In this document: piece after piece, positions 1 through 7,751 of the stretch
Numbering within the stretch: the first letter of the stretch is position 1
How the letters are laid out: each line of letters starts with the position of its first letter
DNA from: Avimonoglobus sp965151315
GTDB lineage: Bacteria > Bacillota > Clostridia > UBA1381
DNA: 36,747 nucleotides
Assembly (NCBI GenBank): GCA_965151315.1
Contig: CBCTZG010000025.1
Location: 1-36,747 of the forward strand
Reading direction: 5' to 3'
The notes under the pieces: generated by a model
What the model was told of the DNA's origin: nothing
What the model saw: only the letters and a program-made list of their open reading frames with translations
The model's database searches: none
Translations under genes and position numbers: made by a program

Positions 1-417
1 GGTTTTCCATGTGTCTACCTTTATCTTACAACTTCATTTACTGGTGGTTATGATTTTTGCGTCTGAGCCACTTGGCAGACAAGTGAAAAAATATGCAATC
101 TCTGCTAATTGGGTTCGAACTGTTTTTTGTTGTTTGCTTATAGAATCAGTCCATTTGCGAATAGCGGATTTTTCGTTGTTTTATACGTTTAATGCCTATG
201 CCAAAGCAACAGCCAATTTAGGATTGCTTTTTAGCTGTTCTACCAATGCCTGGACATCTAATGCCGGCTGCCATTGTTTTTCTTCTGGCAGACGCGCCGG
301 CCGGCAATCCAACAAAACCGCGCCTGCATCTGCTTCTGGAAAGCTCGCTGGGACGGAAGCGTGAAGAACCTGGCCTGCCAGTCCCGGCGGCCTCACAGCC
401 ATCCTAATCAGCACACA

Positions 418-617
418 GAAGCTGAACGGAAACTGATCCGGGATTTTGCCGCAGGAATCCCACGCTGGGCATGACAGAGCTGTGGCGCCGCCTAAAGCAG
501 CACAGCTATACCCACGCCCGGATAGCCTGTTTCGGGTTACTTTCAGGCCGTCGAAAAACTCGTCCTATCGCAAGCCGGAAAATACGAAAACGCGTTCTAA
601 AAACGATTGTTTACTAA
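418..617 (+). pseudogene. Possible frameshifted C-terminal remnant of a TmcAL-like (YlbM) protein
   Basis: Reading from about 418 in one frame gives ...RKLIRDFAAGIP, and a shift by one base near 460 continues as TLGMTELWRRLKQHSYTHAR and then IACFGLL, stopping at 617. The tail resembles the C-terminal region of tRNA(Met) cytidine acetate ligase (TmcAL/YlbM), which carries a K-x-x-(R/S)YT-x-x-R-(I/L) element. The frame break and the absence of any upstream body of the gene argue for a relic. A terminator-like hairpin follows at 619-654, which fits the end of a former plus-strand gene. The identification rests on a short motif only. Confidence 0.2.
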
Positions 618-618
618 A

Positions 619-664
619 AACCTTGCGGGCCTCATCGCAAAAACCCGCAGGGTTTCTTGCTTTT
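619..664 (+). terminator. Terminator-like hairpin
   Basis: Arms at 619-629 and 644-654 pair over 11 positions with one G-U pair, around a 14-base loop, and are followed by a T-rich stretch (tcttgctttt). It lies directly after the stop at 617 of the putative decayed plus-strand gene. Confidence 0.4.
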
Positions 665-739
665 GCGAAAACGCTCTTACCGTATCACTGTACGCTGATG
701 GGAACATTTTCACCCAATATCCCGTTTTTCAATAGTCTC

Positions 740-789
740 TCAGCGTGTCGACATTATCGACACGCTGAACGCAACCGTTTCAAACGGTT
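740..789. repeat. Two adjacent palindromes
   Basis: A perfect 12-bp inverted repeat (arms 740-751 and 757-768, 5-base loop) is followed after four bases by a perfect 8-bp inverted repeat (773-780 and 782-789, one-base centre). Neither has a clean T-tract. They lie downstream of the minus-strand small frame at 823-1008 and could act as a transcript 3' end or be a copy of a dispersed intergenic repeat. Confidence 0.6.
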
Positions 790-822
790 ACGCTTACCAG
801 CTGATTCGATGGGAAGGATAAT

Positions 823-1008
823 TTACCCAAGCCGATACCCTTTTGCAAGCAGCGCCATGACATCCCGCAGGCCTGTTTCTTTATCAGCGAACTGTCTTAG
901 CTGTACATCTGGTGTTTCTCTGGCGGAAACGACCTTGCTGACTGCGTCAATCCACGAAAGAAACGGCGTTTGCCCGGTACGGGCTATTGATAACGCTTCA
1001 ATTTTCAT
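823..1008 (-). CDS. Possible small protein of 61 residues downstream of the BlaR1-like gene
   Basis: The ATG lies 14 bases after the end of the BlaR1-like gene on the same strand. The product has 61 residues, a balanced and protein-like composition, and no membrane segment (starts MKIEALSIARTG, ends LLAKGYRLG). I do not recognise a family. There is no good ribosome binding site, and the frame stays open upstream into the overlapping gene, so it could be a remnant of a longer protein, be translated by coupling, or be chance. It is followed by the palindromes at 740-789. Confidence 0.3.
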   Translation of the reverse strand: MKIEALSIARTGQTPFLSWIDAVSKVVSARETPDVQLRQFADKETGLRDVMALLAKGYRLG

Positions 1009-1022
1009 TGCGGCAAAGGCTT

Positions 1023-2849
1023 TTATGACAGCACCTCGGCTGTATCTGGATCGATAATAAAAGAATTATACCTGTTCCAGCTACCGTATCTGTTTTGGAA
1101 GAGCATGAATAAAATATACACTTTATCTTTTCCAAACGGCTTTATTTGATATTGAAAGGAAACCTCGTCATTATCATAATTGTATTGGTGGGTAATATAT
1201 GTATAATTGTATGTGCCAGGCTGATTGTGATGCTGCAAAGACTGGGCAATGTTTTCCGTCAGAAAGTCCGAGTATGGGTCTGAAAAAAACGCAGGCTCAG
1301 AAGACCAGCTTAGCAGTTCAGGAGCCTGACCGCTTTCTGCTGGTGGTTCCACGTTTTCTAGGGCGGAATCATAGTTTTGGGCAATCACAGATCCATCTTG
1401 GGCATAGACTGTATACGTCAATGCCCCCAGGGCGCCGTCCTCATTTCGTTTATTGATAAATCCATACAGCATATAGTTCATCGTTTCCAAAGGGACGTAC
1501 ACCGTAGAATTTTTTAACAGCGGCGCGTGCTCCTCCACGATTGCCATTACAAAGGGCAACGCGTCTGCCTCGTATAGATCTTTCCCTTGAAAATGCTGTA
1601 ATTCCAGCAGCGTTTTCCCGATTTCCAAACGATACCGCCCGTTTTGGCCGGGGTAGTTCAAAATGGCGATGTCAATAATTCCATTGTCCCAATGGATGTA
1701 GCTGTTTTCTCCGCTATAACCAACCTGCGCAAAGGTTTCCCGAAGCGGCAGATACACCTCGCCGTTCTCAATAAAGGGCTGATTGACAAGTTCTATTTTT
1801 TCGCCGTTATTTTTGATTTCAACCGTATAATTGTCTACGGTCAGTCCGGATAGGACGCCGCTTGCAAATACCGTGGCAGATAAGATTACAATTGCGGCAG
1901 CTGCCGACAATGCCGATATAAGTCTGCTTGTGGATTTTTTCATTTTCATCATCATAAATCTCCTTTTCAATAGTTTCTGGCCGCTTGCCATCTGCGTGGT
2001 AAAGGGGATTTGCTTTGCCGTTCCCATAGGCAGCAGGGACAGCAGGGTATCAATATAGCGGTTTTTCTCGTCCCTGTCCATGTCCCGCGTCACCGCCATA
2101 TCGCAGGAAATCTCGCACTCTATGCTGATCTGCCGCCCGACAACCCAGACCATCGGATTAAACCAATGCAGGCACTGCACCAAGACCACAAACCATTTGT
2201 ACACAATATCGTGCCGCCGGTAGTGCATCATTTCATGGCGGAGGATATTATCCAGCTGCGCACCGGTCAATTCCCGGGCGGGCAGGATCAGGGCGGGCCG
2301 GAAAAGCCCTATCATGAACGGCGAGGAGATCTGTTCCCATACCCGGACTATAATGTTTTTGTCCGTAAAGTCCGCAAGGGCAGGGCAGGGAACAATGGCA
2401 GAAGCCTTCCGGATCCGGATCAGCAGCCGAATATAACTAATCAGGCGCAGCGTTAACAGCAGCATTGCCCCCGCGATCCATAAATATGCCAGGGCATGGA
2501 GCCTGCTGTCAACTGCATTTTTTAAAATACCGGCCCCCGTCTGTAAAAACGTTTCCCCAGGATCTGTCTGCAACGCGGGAACGGCAGACGCCGGCTGCCG
2601 CCCTTGCCCTGCCTGCACCATCGGTTTGACTTGTCCTTCCGGAGAAACCAGCGGTATCCCGCCGGCCATCTGGGGCAGACTGAAATGCACCGGCAGCAGC
2701 ATAACCAATAGCACGGTAAGCCAAATATAATAGTGCCACGCATATCCGAACGCCTGTTTTGTCAACGGTCTCGCAAGCAGGAGCACAGCTGCTAAGCATG
2801 CGCCTGCAAAGGAAGTGATCAGCAAAGCGGTAAAAATTTCAGCAATCAT
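1023..2849 (-). CDS. BlaR1/MecR1-like M56 family membrane metalloprotease with extracytoplasmic stalk domain
   Basis: A 608-residue membrane protein. Hydrophobic segments lie near residues 5-27, 37-58 and 118-140. The zinc protease core has HEMMH at 205-209, preceded by a membrane-proximal domain, and a downstream C-E-x-x-C-D element at 245-250 whose E246 is the expected third ligand. A further membrane segment lies near 310-332. In classical BlaR1 the C-terminus is a penicillin-binding sensor with an SxxK site; here residues 335-470 instead resemble a copper-amine-oxidase-N-type stalk domain (NGEVYLPLRETFAQ), followed by a tail of about 130 residues. The family relays an external signal by cleaving its partner repressor. 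The partner BlaI-like gene ends two bases upstream, so the two are one operon. The ligand is probably not a beta-lactam, but this is inferred. Confidence 0.85.
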   Translation of the reverse strand: MIAEIFTALLITSFAGACLAAVLLLARPLTKQAFGYAWHYYIWLTVLLVMLLPVHFSLPQMAGGIPLVSPEGQVKPMVQAGQGRQPASAVPALQTDPGETFLQTGAGILKNAVDSRLHALAYLWIAGAMLLLTLRLISYIRLLIRIRKASAIVPCPALADFTDKNIIVRVWEQISSPFMIGLFRPALILPARELTGAQLDNILRHEMMHYRRHDIVYKWFVVLVQCLHWFNPMVWVVGRQISIECEISCDMAVTRDMDRDEKNRYIDTLLSLLPMGTAKQIPFTTQMASGQKLLKRRFMMMKMKKSTSRLISALSAAAAIVILSATVFASGVLSGLTVDNYTVEIKNNGEKIELVNQPFIENGEVYLPLRETFAQVGYSGENSYIHWDNGIIDIAILNYPGQNGRYRLEIGKTLLELQHFQGKDLYEADALPFVMAIVEEHAPLLKNSTVYVPLETMNYMLYGFINKRNEDGALGALTYTVYAQDGSVIAQNYDSALENVEPPAESGQAPELLSWSSEPAFFSDPYSDFLTENIAQSLQHHNQPGTYNYTYITHQYNYDNDEVSFQYQIKPFGKDKVYILFMLFQNRYGSWNRYNSFIIDPDTAEVLS

Positions 2850-2851
2850 CG

Positions 2852-3229
2852 TCAGCCCTCCTGATCTTCAAAAATTGCCTTCAGCTCCTGAATATCCTGC
2901 TCTGAAAAGTTTTCCTCCTCAAACAGGGAGGCGACTAAATTCTGCGCCGAGCCGTCAAATAAATTTTTAATCAGATTTTTCACCTGTGCTTTCCGGTATG
3001 CTTTGGCTGTAATCAGCGGCGTATAATACCACGCTTTTCCCCGCCTTTCGGCAGACAGCGCCCCCTTTTCCACCAGCCTCGCTAAAAAAGTCGCAATCGT
3101 GGTTCGTTTCCAGCCCTTGTCTGCGACGGCTTTCCCAATGGCGGCAGAGCCGATTGGCTCGTTTGCCTTCCATACCACTCTCATGATTTCAAGCTCAGCC
3201 TCGCCTATGTTAATATTTTCTGTCGACAT
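2852..3229 (-). CDS. BlaI/MecI/CopY family transcriptional repressor
   Basis: A 125-residue winged-helix repressor of the BlaI/MecI family. The family pattern is visible: GEAELEIMRVVW at the start, a recognition helix region KGWKRTTIATFLARLVEKG, then RGKAWYYTP, and a C-terminal dimerisation helix with FEEE. I chose the ATG at 3229 because GGAGG sits eight bases upstream; an ATG at 3244 would place that Shine-Dalgarno sequence inside the gene. Two operator-like palindromes lie in the promoter immediately upstream, so it very likely represses its own operon together with the BlaR1-like protease, which follows after two bases. The protease would inactivate it on induction, as is known for BlaR1/BlaI. 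Confidence 0.9.
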   Translation of the reverse strand: MSTENINIGEAELEIMRVVWKANEPIGSAAIGKAVADKGWKRTTIATFLARLVEKGALSAERRGKAWYYTPLITAKAYRKAQVKNLIKNLFDGSAQNLVASLFEEENFSEQDIQELKAIFEDQEG

Positions 3230-3253
3230 TGAAAATACCTCCATATATTTTGT

Positions 3254-3291
3254 TCTACTTTAGTAGACATATATAGTCTACCACAGTAGAC
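3254..3291. promoter_or_regulatory. Tandem BlaI-type operators
   Basis: Two near-identical palindromes of the form TCTACN(2-4)GTAGA lie at 3254-3267 and 3276-3291, with centres about 23 bp apart, roughly two helical turns. They resemble the TACA/TGTA-type dyads known for BlaI/MecI. The second lies inside the promoter spacer and touches the -10 hexamer, and the first lies between the promoter and the repressor start, as expected for autorepression. Confidence 0.75.
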
Positions 3292-3303
3292 ATTTTTTGT
3301 CAA
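3275..3303 (-). promoter_or_regulatory. Promoter of the blaI/blaR-like operon
   Basis: On the minus strand a perfect -35 TTGACA (plus 3298-3303) is followed after 17 bp by TAGACT (plus 3275-3280, four of six matches to TATAAT). The operators overlap this promoter. Confidence 0.65.
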
Positions 3304-3367
3304 TATCGATTTAAAAAATATTTTTATAATTGCAATCCGGAAAATATTGGACAATTTGCCCCGCGGG

Positions 3368-3400
3368 CAAAAAAATCCGCAGGATTGAAAATCCCGCGGA
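3368..3400 (-). terminator. Rho-independent terminator after the mgtC-like gene
   Basis: On the minus strand a hairpin with arms of about ten bases (plus 3391-3400 and 3376-3385, one mismatch) is followed by a run of seven T. It lies about 35 bases after the stop of the MgtC-family gene. Confidence 0.7.
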
Positions 3401-3436
3401 AAATGGATTGTGCCTGTCATCTGATGCATGCCTTGG

Positions 3437-4117
3437 TCAAGCGTCGCCGACAGCGGCGATGATTCCCGGATAGGGGGTAAGGGAAAGGATCTGGTCCTCT
3501 AAAATATCGCACATGATTTCGATCATAAACGTATACGTCCTGCCGGTCTCTGCTTTTTCAATATTCACACTGATTACTGTGATCTGATGGGCTGTCAGAA
3601 CATTTGTGAAGTACTGCTGGAAATCCGGATCCGTAACATTTTTGATTTTTAGCTTCCGAAGGCGGTAATTTGTTCGGCTCCGGCGGTTCATATGAAAGAC
3701 GACCTGCACTAAAATAATAATCCCCGTAGCGGCGAAACCAACGGTATACATACCCGCGCCTAAGGCCATGCCTACCCCGGAGGTGGCCCAGATCCCGGCC
3801 GCTGTAGTCAGGCCGGTGATGGTATTCCGATGGACAAAGATCATGCCGGCGCCTAAAAAGCCAATCCCGCTGGCGATAGTCGAGGCCACCCGAGATGGGT
3901 CTAAGCGCACGTCCGCGCCGCCGGACAGATCGCCCGTAATGAGATCAAAAAACGCATATTTGGAGATGATCATCATCAGCGCCGCGCCGCAGGCCACTAC
4001 GCAGTGGGTGCGGACACCGGCCTCCTTCGCGCGGTTCTTCCGCTCTAAGCCGATACAAATACCGCACAGGCAGGCGGCAAGGATCCGGAGGATATACTGC
4101 AGCTGCGTCCAGTCCAT
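3437..4117 (-). CDS. MgtC/SapB family membrane protein
   Basis: A 226-residue protein with the MgtC/SapB signature: CIGLERKNRAKEAGVRTH near residues 21-38, SGIGFLGAGMI near 83-93 and GLTTAAGIWATSGVGMALGAG near 102-122, with four to five predicted membrane segments up to residue about 143. A soluble C-terminal domain of about 80 residues follows, as in the long MgtC forms with an ACT-like fold. MgtC proteins are linked to magnesium limitation, acid adaptation and inhibition of F-type ATPase; in Clostridia the role is usually unknown. The ATG has AAAGGAC upstream. It lies about 95 bases downstream of an unknown membrane protein gene on the same strand and has its own terminator. Confidence 0.85.
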   Translation of the reverse strand: MDWTQLQYILRILAACLCGICIGLERKNRAKEAGVRTHCVVACGAALMMIISKYAFFDLITGDLSGGADVRLDPSRVASTIASGIGFLGAGMIFVHRNTITGLTTAAGIWATSGVGMALGAGMYTVGFAATGIIILVQVVFHMNRRSRTNYRLRKLKIKNVTDPDFQQYFTNVLTAHQITVISVNIEKAETGRTYTFMIEIMCDILEDQILSLTPYPGIIAAVGDA

Positions 4118-4211
4118 AGTCTATAAACCGTCCTTTCCAATTCAATATTTGATACTAGTTTATGCGGCGTGGCATAGGGCTTATAATCCGAAGCCTGGGC
4201 CACGATAGCCT

Positions 4212-4931
4212 TTAATGCAGCCAAAGGAAGTCGTTCCAGTCATGCCGGCTGCTCCCGGCCAGGAGCAGTGTCAGATATATAAAAATCTGAGAAAGCAGGA
4301 TAAAAATATCCTTACGAATCCACATCGTAGAGGTAATATAAATCTGCTGCCGTATCCCCGGATCCATATTATTTAAGGCCGGATCCAGCAGGGAATAGAG
4401 AAACGGAATACAAATGGCCAACAGCAGGATTAAACCGTTTAGTTTTAACGCAGGCTTCCGGTGCTCTGCGATTTTTTTGGAAAGTATAATATATAAAACA
4501 CCCTGCACTGTACTGAATAAAATTCCCCAGAGCGTATAGCAGTTCCAGACTAAATAGTTTAGAACCAGGCCGTTATTATACTGCTCCGTAATCAGACGGT
4601 TAATATCCAAAAGGGATGAAACAGGGTTAGATGCCAGAAAATAAAAAATCCAAGTATTTCCCAGCAAATAACAGACGCCGATTATAAAATAAATCACCCG
4701 AAGCTTTGTGACCCGTTTGATCCTGCGGGCGGTTGGGGTCAGTAAAATCAGCGGACAGAGGATTACCATGATCCGCAGAAGGGCATAGGCGATGGATGGG
4801 ATATTGAGCTTTAGATAATACGTCAAGGAGAGTATAAAATCAAAAAACACATATCGCGTGTATAGGATACCAAAAATGATCGCCGCGCCAATACAAAACT
4901 TTATCAAGGGGCGCTTTAACAATTCAAACAT
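4212..4931 (-). CDS. Unrecognised multi-pass membrane protein
   Basis: I do not recognise the family. The 239-residue product has about six hydrophobic segments (near residues 9-38, 48-64, 77-98, 120-150, 166-182 and 207-226) separated by short basic loops such as TARRIKRVTKLR, so it is an inner-membrane protein with no obvious catalytic motif. The start is supported by GGCGGTGAT upstream and by a good promoter at 4968-4997. It is divergent from the M50 protease gene and upstream of the MgtC-like gene, with which it may share a transcript. Confidence 0.7.
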   Translation of the reverse strand: MFELLKRPLIKFCIGAAIIFGILYTRYVFFDFILSLTYYLKLNIPSIAYALLRIMVILCPLILLTPTARRIKRVTKLRVIYFIIGVCYLLGNTWIFYFLASNPVSSLLDINRLITEQYNNGLVLNYLVWNCYTLWGILFSTVQGVLYIILSKKIAEHRKPALKLNGLILLLAICIPFLYSLLDPALNNMDPGIRQQIYITSTMWIRKDIFILLSQIFIYLTLLLAGSSRHDWNDFLWLH

Positions 4932-4967
4932 ACAAAAATCACCGCCTAATACCGTAGATTCCGGTCT

Positions 4968-4997
4968 ATTATATCATATAGCCCAGCCGCCTGACAA
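4968..4997 (-). promoter_or_regulatory. Promoter of the unknown membrane protein gene
   Basis: On the minus strand TTGTCA (plus 4992-4997) is followed after 18 bp by a perfect TATAAT (plus 4968-4973), about 40 bases before the start codon. Confidence 0.6.
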
Positions 4998-5057
4998 GGG
5001 GAACTTTGAATTGTGTTAATATTTTGTAAATATTGCCTGTTTTCCGGGGGAAAAGGG

Positions 5058-5086
5058 TTTACTTTGCCTGAAAAAACAGGTATAAT
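5058..5086 (+). promoter_or_regulatory. Promoter of the M50 protease-scpAB run
   Basis: TTTACT at 5058-5063 and a perfect TATAAT at 5081-5086, with 17 bp between them. The start codon of the protease gene is about 35 bases downstream. Confidence 0.6.
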
Positions 5087-5119
5087 AGATATGTTAAAAT
5101 AAAATTTGCAGGTGAAGAG

Positions 5120-5785
5120 ATGTTAAGTTTATTTCGATTTAATTTTGTGGAGCTGCTGATCAGTGTTCCTATAACACTGATCGCGCTGACCATCCATGAA
5201 TGCGCCCACGGCTGGGTTTCCTCCAAGCTGGGCGATCCTACGCCCCGGATCCAGGGGCGGATGACGTTGAACCCGCTGGCGCATTTGGACATTTTTGGGA
5301 CAATTTTAATGATTCTCACTGGATTTGGCTGGGCGAAGCCTGTTGAAGTCAATCCGATGTATTATAAAGATAGAAAAAAAGGGATGGCGCTGGTGGCGGC
5401 GGCTGGGCCTGTTTCCAATTTGCTGATGGCCTTTTTGGCGGTGATCCTCCAGGGTATCTTAGCGCTGGCAGCGTATTGGCTGCCTGTTTTTGGAAGCGCC
5501 GCTAACGTGATTAGCTATATTTTGTATTTTTTTGCCTTCCGGAACCTTTGCTTCGCGGTTTTTAACCTGATTCCGATCCCGCCGCTGGACGGGGCAAAGG
5601 TACTGGGGATGTTCCTGCCGAACCGTACCTATTATATGATGCTCCAATATGAACGGTATTTTATGATCGTGCTGATGGTGTTATCGTTAACCGGCGCGTT
5701 TTCCCGTGTGATCGGTACAGGTGTAGACTTCTTTTACGGCTGGATGGCACAGCTTGTGAACTGGGTTGTCAATTTGATTATCTAA
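5120..5785 (+). CDS. Site-2-protease-type M50 family membrane metalloprotease
   Basis: A 221-residue integral membrane protein. The zinc site is complete: HECAH at residues 26-30 in the first membrane helix region, NPLAHLD at 51-57, and the second-half motif N-x-IPIPPLDG with D157 as third ligand. Hydrophobic helices fill the rest (near 11-29, 58-72, 86-118, 126-150 and 174-195). It belongs to the short soluble-domain-free M50 group (YwhC/peptidase M50B type), whose substrates are mostly unknown; the group includes intramembrane proteases that release regulators. In Firmicutes this gene commonly sits directly before scpA, as here (26-base gap), which supports the assignment. The ribosome binding site GGTGAAGAG is moderate. 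Confidence 0.9.
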   Translation: MLSLFRFNFVELLISVPITLIALTIHECAHGWVSSKLGDPTPRIQGRMTLNPLAHLDIFGTILMILTGFGWAKPVEVNPMYYKDRKKGMALVAAAGPVSNLLMAFLAVILQGILALAAYWLPVFGSAANVISYILYFFAFRNLCFAVFNLIPIPPLDGAKVLGMFLPNRTYYMMLQYERYFMIVLMVLSLTGAFSRVIGTGVDFFYGWMAQLVNWVVNLII

Positions 5786-5811
5786 ATATTAGTGTATATG
5801 CGTGGTAGATT

Positions 5812-6531
5812 ATGGATAAAATATTATATAAATTGGACGCCTTTGAGGGCCCGCTGGACTTATTGCTGCATTTGATCACCAAAAATAAGGTCAATATTTA
5901 TGACATCCCAATCGCCGAGATTACCGACCAGTATCTGGAAGCCATTGCCGGCATTGAGGAGTCCCAGCTGGAAAATACAAGCGCATTTTTGGTCATGGCT
6001 GCGCAGCTTTTGTATATTAAATCAAAAATGCTTCTGCCGAAGCCGGCAGAGGAGGAAGAGGAAGACCCCCGGGAGGACCTGGCCCAGCGGCTGCTGGAAT
6101 ATCAGAAATATAAGGAGGCCTCCCAGGCGCTGCGCAAACAGGAATTTTGGTCCCGGTATATGGTATTCCGGCCAGCGGAAAAAATCGATTTCCCCGTTCC
6201 CCCATATAACCGTACCCATCAGGTGGACGAGCTTGTCGAAGCGTTCAACGCCATCTTAGCCAGGAAGATCCGCCGGGAAAAGCCGCCCAAGAAAGCCTTT
6301 TACGGCATTGTCGGGCGGGAGAAGGTTTCCGTGGAGGAAATGGTGGAAAAGGTTTGCGAGATCTTAGCCAGGCAGAAAAAAACGGCATTTCAGTCGCTGT
6401 TCCGCAAAGAGGATTCCAAGCCGGAAATGATTGCGACTTTTTTGGCGGTGCTGGAAATGATCAAGCTAAGCAAAATTTCTGCGGATTATGACGAGCAGCA
6501 GCATGATTATGTGATCCGCCGGATTTCATAA
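5812..6531 (+). CDS. scpA: Segregation and condensation protein A
   Basis: A 239-residue kleisin subunit of the SMC-ScpA-ScpB condensin complex, which organises and segregates the nucleoid. The N-terminus has the classic EGPLDLLLHLITKNKVNIYD (about residues 14-33), then AQLLYIKSKMLLP near 62-74 and the acidic linker EEEEEDPRE. The C-terminal winged-helix region (LAVLEMIKLSKI, about 211-222) binds the SMC head. Length is normal for the family. The Shine-Dalgarno sequence is weak, and translation may be helped by the protease gene just upstream. scpB follows after 19 bases. Confidence 0.95.
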   Translation: MDKILYKLDAFEGPLDLLLHLITKNKVNIYDIPIAEITDQYLEAIAGIEESQLENTSAFLVMAAQLLYIKSKMLLPKPAEEEEEDPREDLAQRLLEYQKYKEASQALRKQEFWSRYMVFRPAEKIDFPVPPYNRTHQVDELVEAFNAILARKIRREKPPKKAFYGIVGREKVSVEEMVEKVCEILARQKKTAFQSLFRKEDSKPEMIATFLAVLEMIKLSKISADYDEQQHDYVIRRIS

Positions 6532-6550
6532 GCAAAAGGGGACGAAGAAT

Positions 6551-7105
6551 TTGAAAAATGTGAATCTTCAATATGCTATTGAAGGGATTTTATTCGCGGC
6601 GGGAGAGCCTGTGAAGGCGGCAAAGCTGGCCGCGGTTTTAGAAACGGATATTGACAGCGTAACAGAGGCGGTCAAGCTTCTGCGGTATAATTATGACACG
6701 GAACTCCGGGGCTTTCAGATCATTGAGATCGACGATGGTTACCAGATTTGTTCCCGGCCGGAGTATTATGCCTACATACAGGAGATTTTGGGAGACCAGC
6801 GCCGGCAGGCTTTGTCCAACGCGGCCATGGAGGCCCTGGCTATTGTAGCTTATAAACAGCCCATTACCCGGGGGCAGATCGAGTATATCCGGGGCGTAAA
6901 CAGCGACGGCGCGATAAACCGGTTGGTGGAGCGGGACTTGATTACAGAGGCAGGGCGTTTAGACGCGCCGGGGCGTCCTATACTTTATGTGACTACACAG
7001 AATTTCCTTCGGTGTTTCGGTTTAAAGTCGCCGCAGGATCTGCCGCTGATTGATATGAGCAAAATCAATCCGGACTACGAACAATTAGAAATCCCGCAGG
7101 ACTAA
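6551..7105 (+). CDS. scpB: Segregation and condensation protein B
   Basis: A 184-residue protein of two winged-helix domains that dimerises and clamps ScpA in the SMC complex. The family patterns AIEGILFAAGEPV at the N-terminus, GFQIIEIDDGYQICSRPEYY, and ALAIVAYKQPITRGQIEYIRGV in the middle, and GRPILYVTTQNFLRCFGLKS near the end are all present. The start codon is TTG at 6551, chosen because a purine-rich AAGGGGACGAAG element sits just upstream and the family N-terminus begins there. It follows scpA directly and precedes the DUF2953-like gene by 18 bases to its preferred start. Confidence 0.95.
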   Translation: MKNVNLQYAIEGILFAAGEPVKAAKLAAVLETDIDSVTEAVKLLRYNYDTELRGFQIIEIDDGYQICSRPEYYAYIQEILGDQRRQALSNAAMEALAIVAYKQPITRGQIEYIRGVNSDGAINRLVERDLITEAGRLDAPGRPILYVTTQNFLRCFGLKSPQDLPLIDMSKINPDYEQLEIPQD

Positions 7106-7123
7106 GAAAGGAAGGTGGCGCCT

Positions 7124-7735
7124 ATGATTGCAGCCATTGTCGCTGCGGCCTGCGCGCTGGCGGCCGTAGGCGCGGTCCTTTGGATACCGGTCCGGCTGGA
7201 TGTGCAGTATCGCAAAAACGCGCTGCAAAGCGGCGCTTCCGTATACCTGCGGGTTGGTTTTATTAAAATCAGGCTGACGGGTAAGCCGCATAAAAAGAAA
7301 ACGGGAAAAGAAGGCTCAGAACCGTCTTTTAAAAGGCTGTCTTTTTCCGAATTTAAAAAGCAATACCGAGCCTGGTCAGGATTTTTTTCCGAAAATAAGG
7401 AAGAGATTGCCGGCATACTGCGCTATGCCCGGGATCACGCCTTAGTGGTTGAGAAAATTGATTTCCAGCTGGAATATGGCTTTGAAGATCCGATGTACAC
7501 CGGGCTGGCTATGGGGGCGATCAGCGGCGGCGCGTATAACCTTTTGGCAGTCTTGACGCGTTGGCTGGAGGTGGACGGCCATAGCATTGATATTCGGCCG
7601 GATTTTGAAAACAGGCGTTTTGCTGTTAATTTCTGGTGCATACTTCGGGTAAAAACCGTGCATATTATGGTTGTTACAGTAAAAATCCTGCGGCTTGTCC
7701 GCAGGCTTGAAAAAAACAAGGGCAATTCAAAATAG
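7124..7735 (+). CDS. DUF2953-type protein, possibly sporulation-linked
   Basis: A 203-residue protein with an N-terminal membrane anchor (residues about 2-21, alanine- and valine-rich) followed by IPVRLDVQYRK, a basic linker, and a C-terminal part with DFQLEYGFEDPMYTGLAMG and IRPDFENRRF. This order matches the DUF2953 family, found next to ytfJ in many spore-forming Clostridia and Bacilli; its biochemical role is unknown. I prefer the ATG at 7124 because AAAGGAAGGTGG sits five bases upstream; a GTG at 7115 would lie on that element. It is followed by ytfJ after 16 bases, so the two are almost certainly cotranscribed. Confidence 0.8.
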   Translation: MIAAIVAAACALAAVGAVLWIPVRLDVQYRKNALQSGASVYLRVGFIKIRLTGKPHKKKTGKEGSEPSFKRLSFSEFKKQYRAWSGFFSENKEEIAGILRYARDHALVVEKIDFQLEYGFEDPMYTGLAMGAISGGAYNLLAVLTRWLEVDGHSIDIRPDFENRRFAVNFWCILRVKTVHIMVVTVKILRLVRRLEKNKGNSK

Positions 7736-7751
7736 AAAGGGAGTAATCAAT

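Larger units (their letters stand above)
1..822. other. Non-coding or decayed region at window start
   Basis: I see no intact, convincingly coding gene here. Open frames on both strands overlap and none has a clear ribosome binding site plus a recognisable family. A minus-strand frame that ends at 196 has a protein-like tail (ends in LKSNPKLAVALA) and stays open upstream past 480, so it could be a C-terminal remnant. A plus-strand trace at 418-617 is listed separately. Around 619-654 and 740-789 there are clear inverted repeats. The overall picture is a boundary zone with gene relics and palindromes rather than an active operon. Confidence 0.4.

Noticed and set aside
446..1057. Long plus-strand frame of 203 residues
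   Set aside because: It runs through terminator-like and palindromic DNA and into the antisense of the BlaR1-like gene, has low-complexity basic composition and no ribosome binding site.
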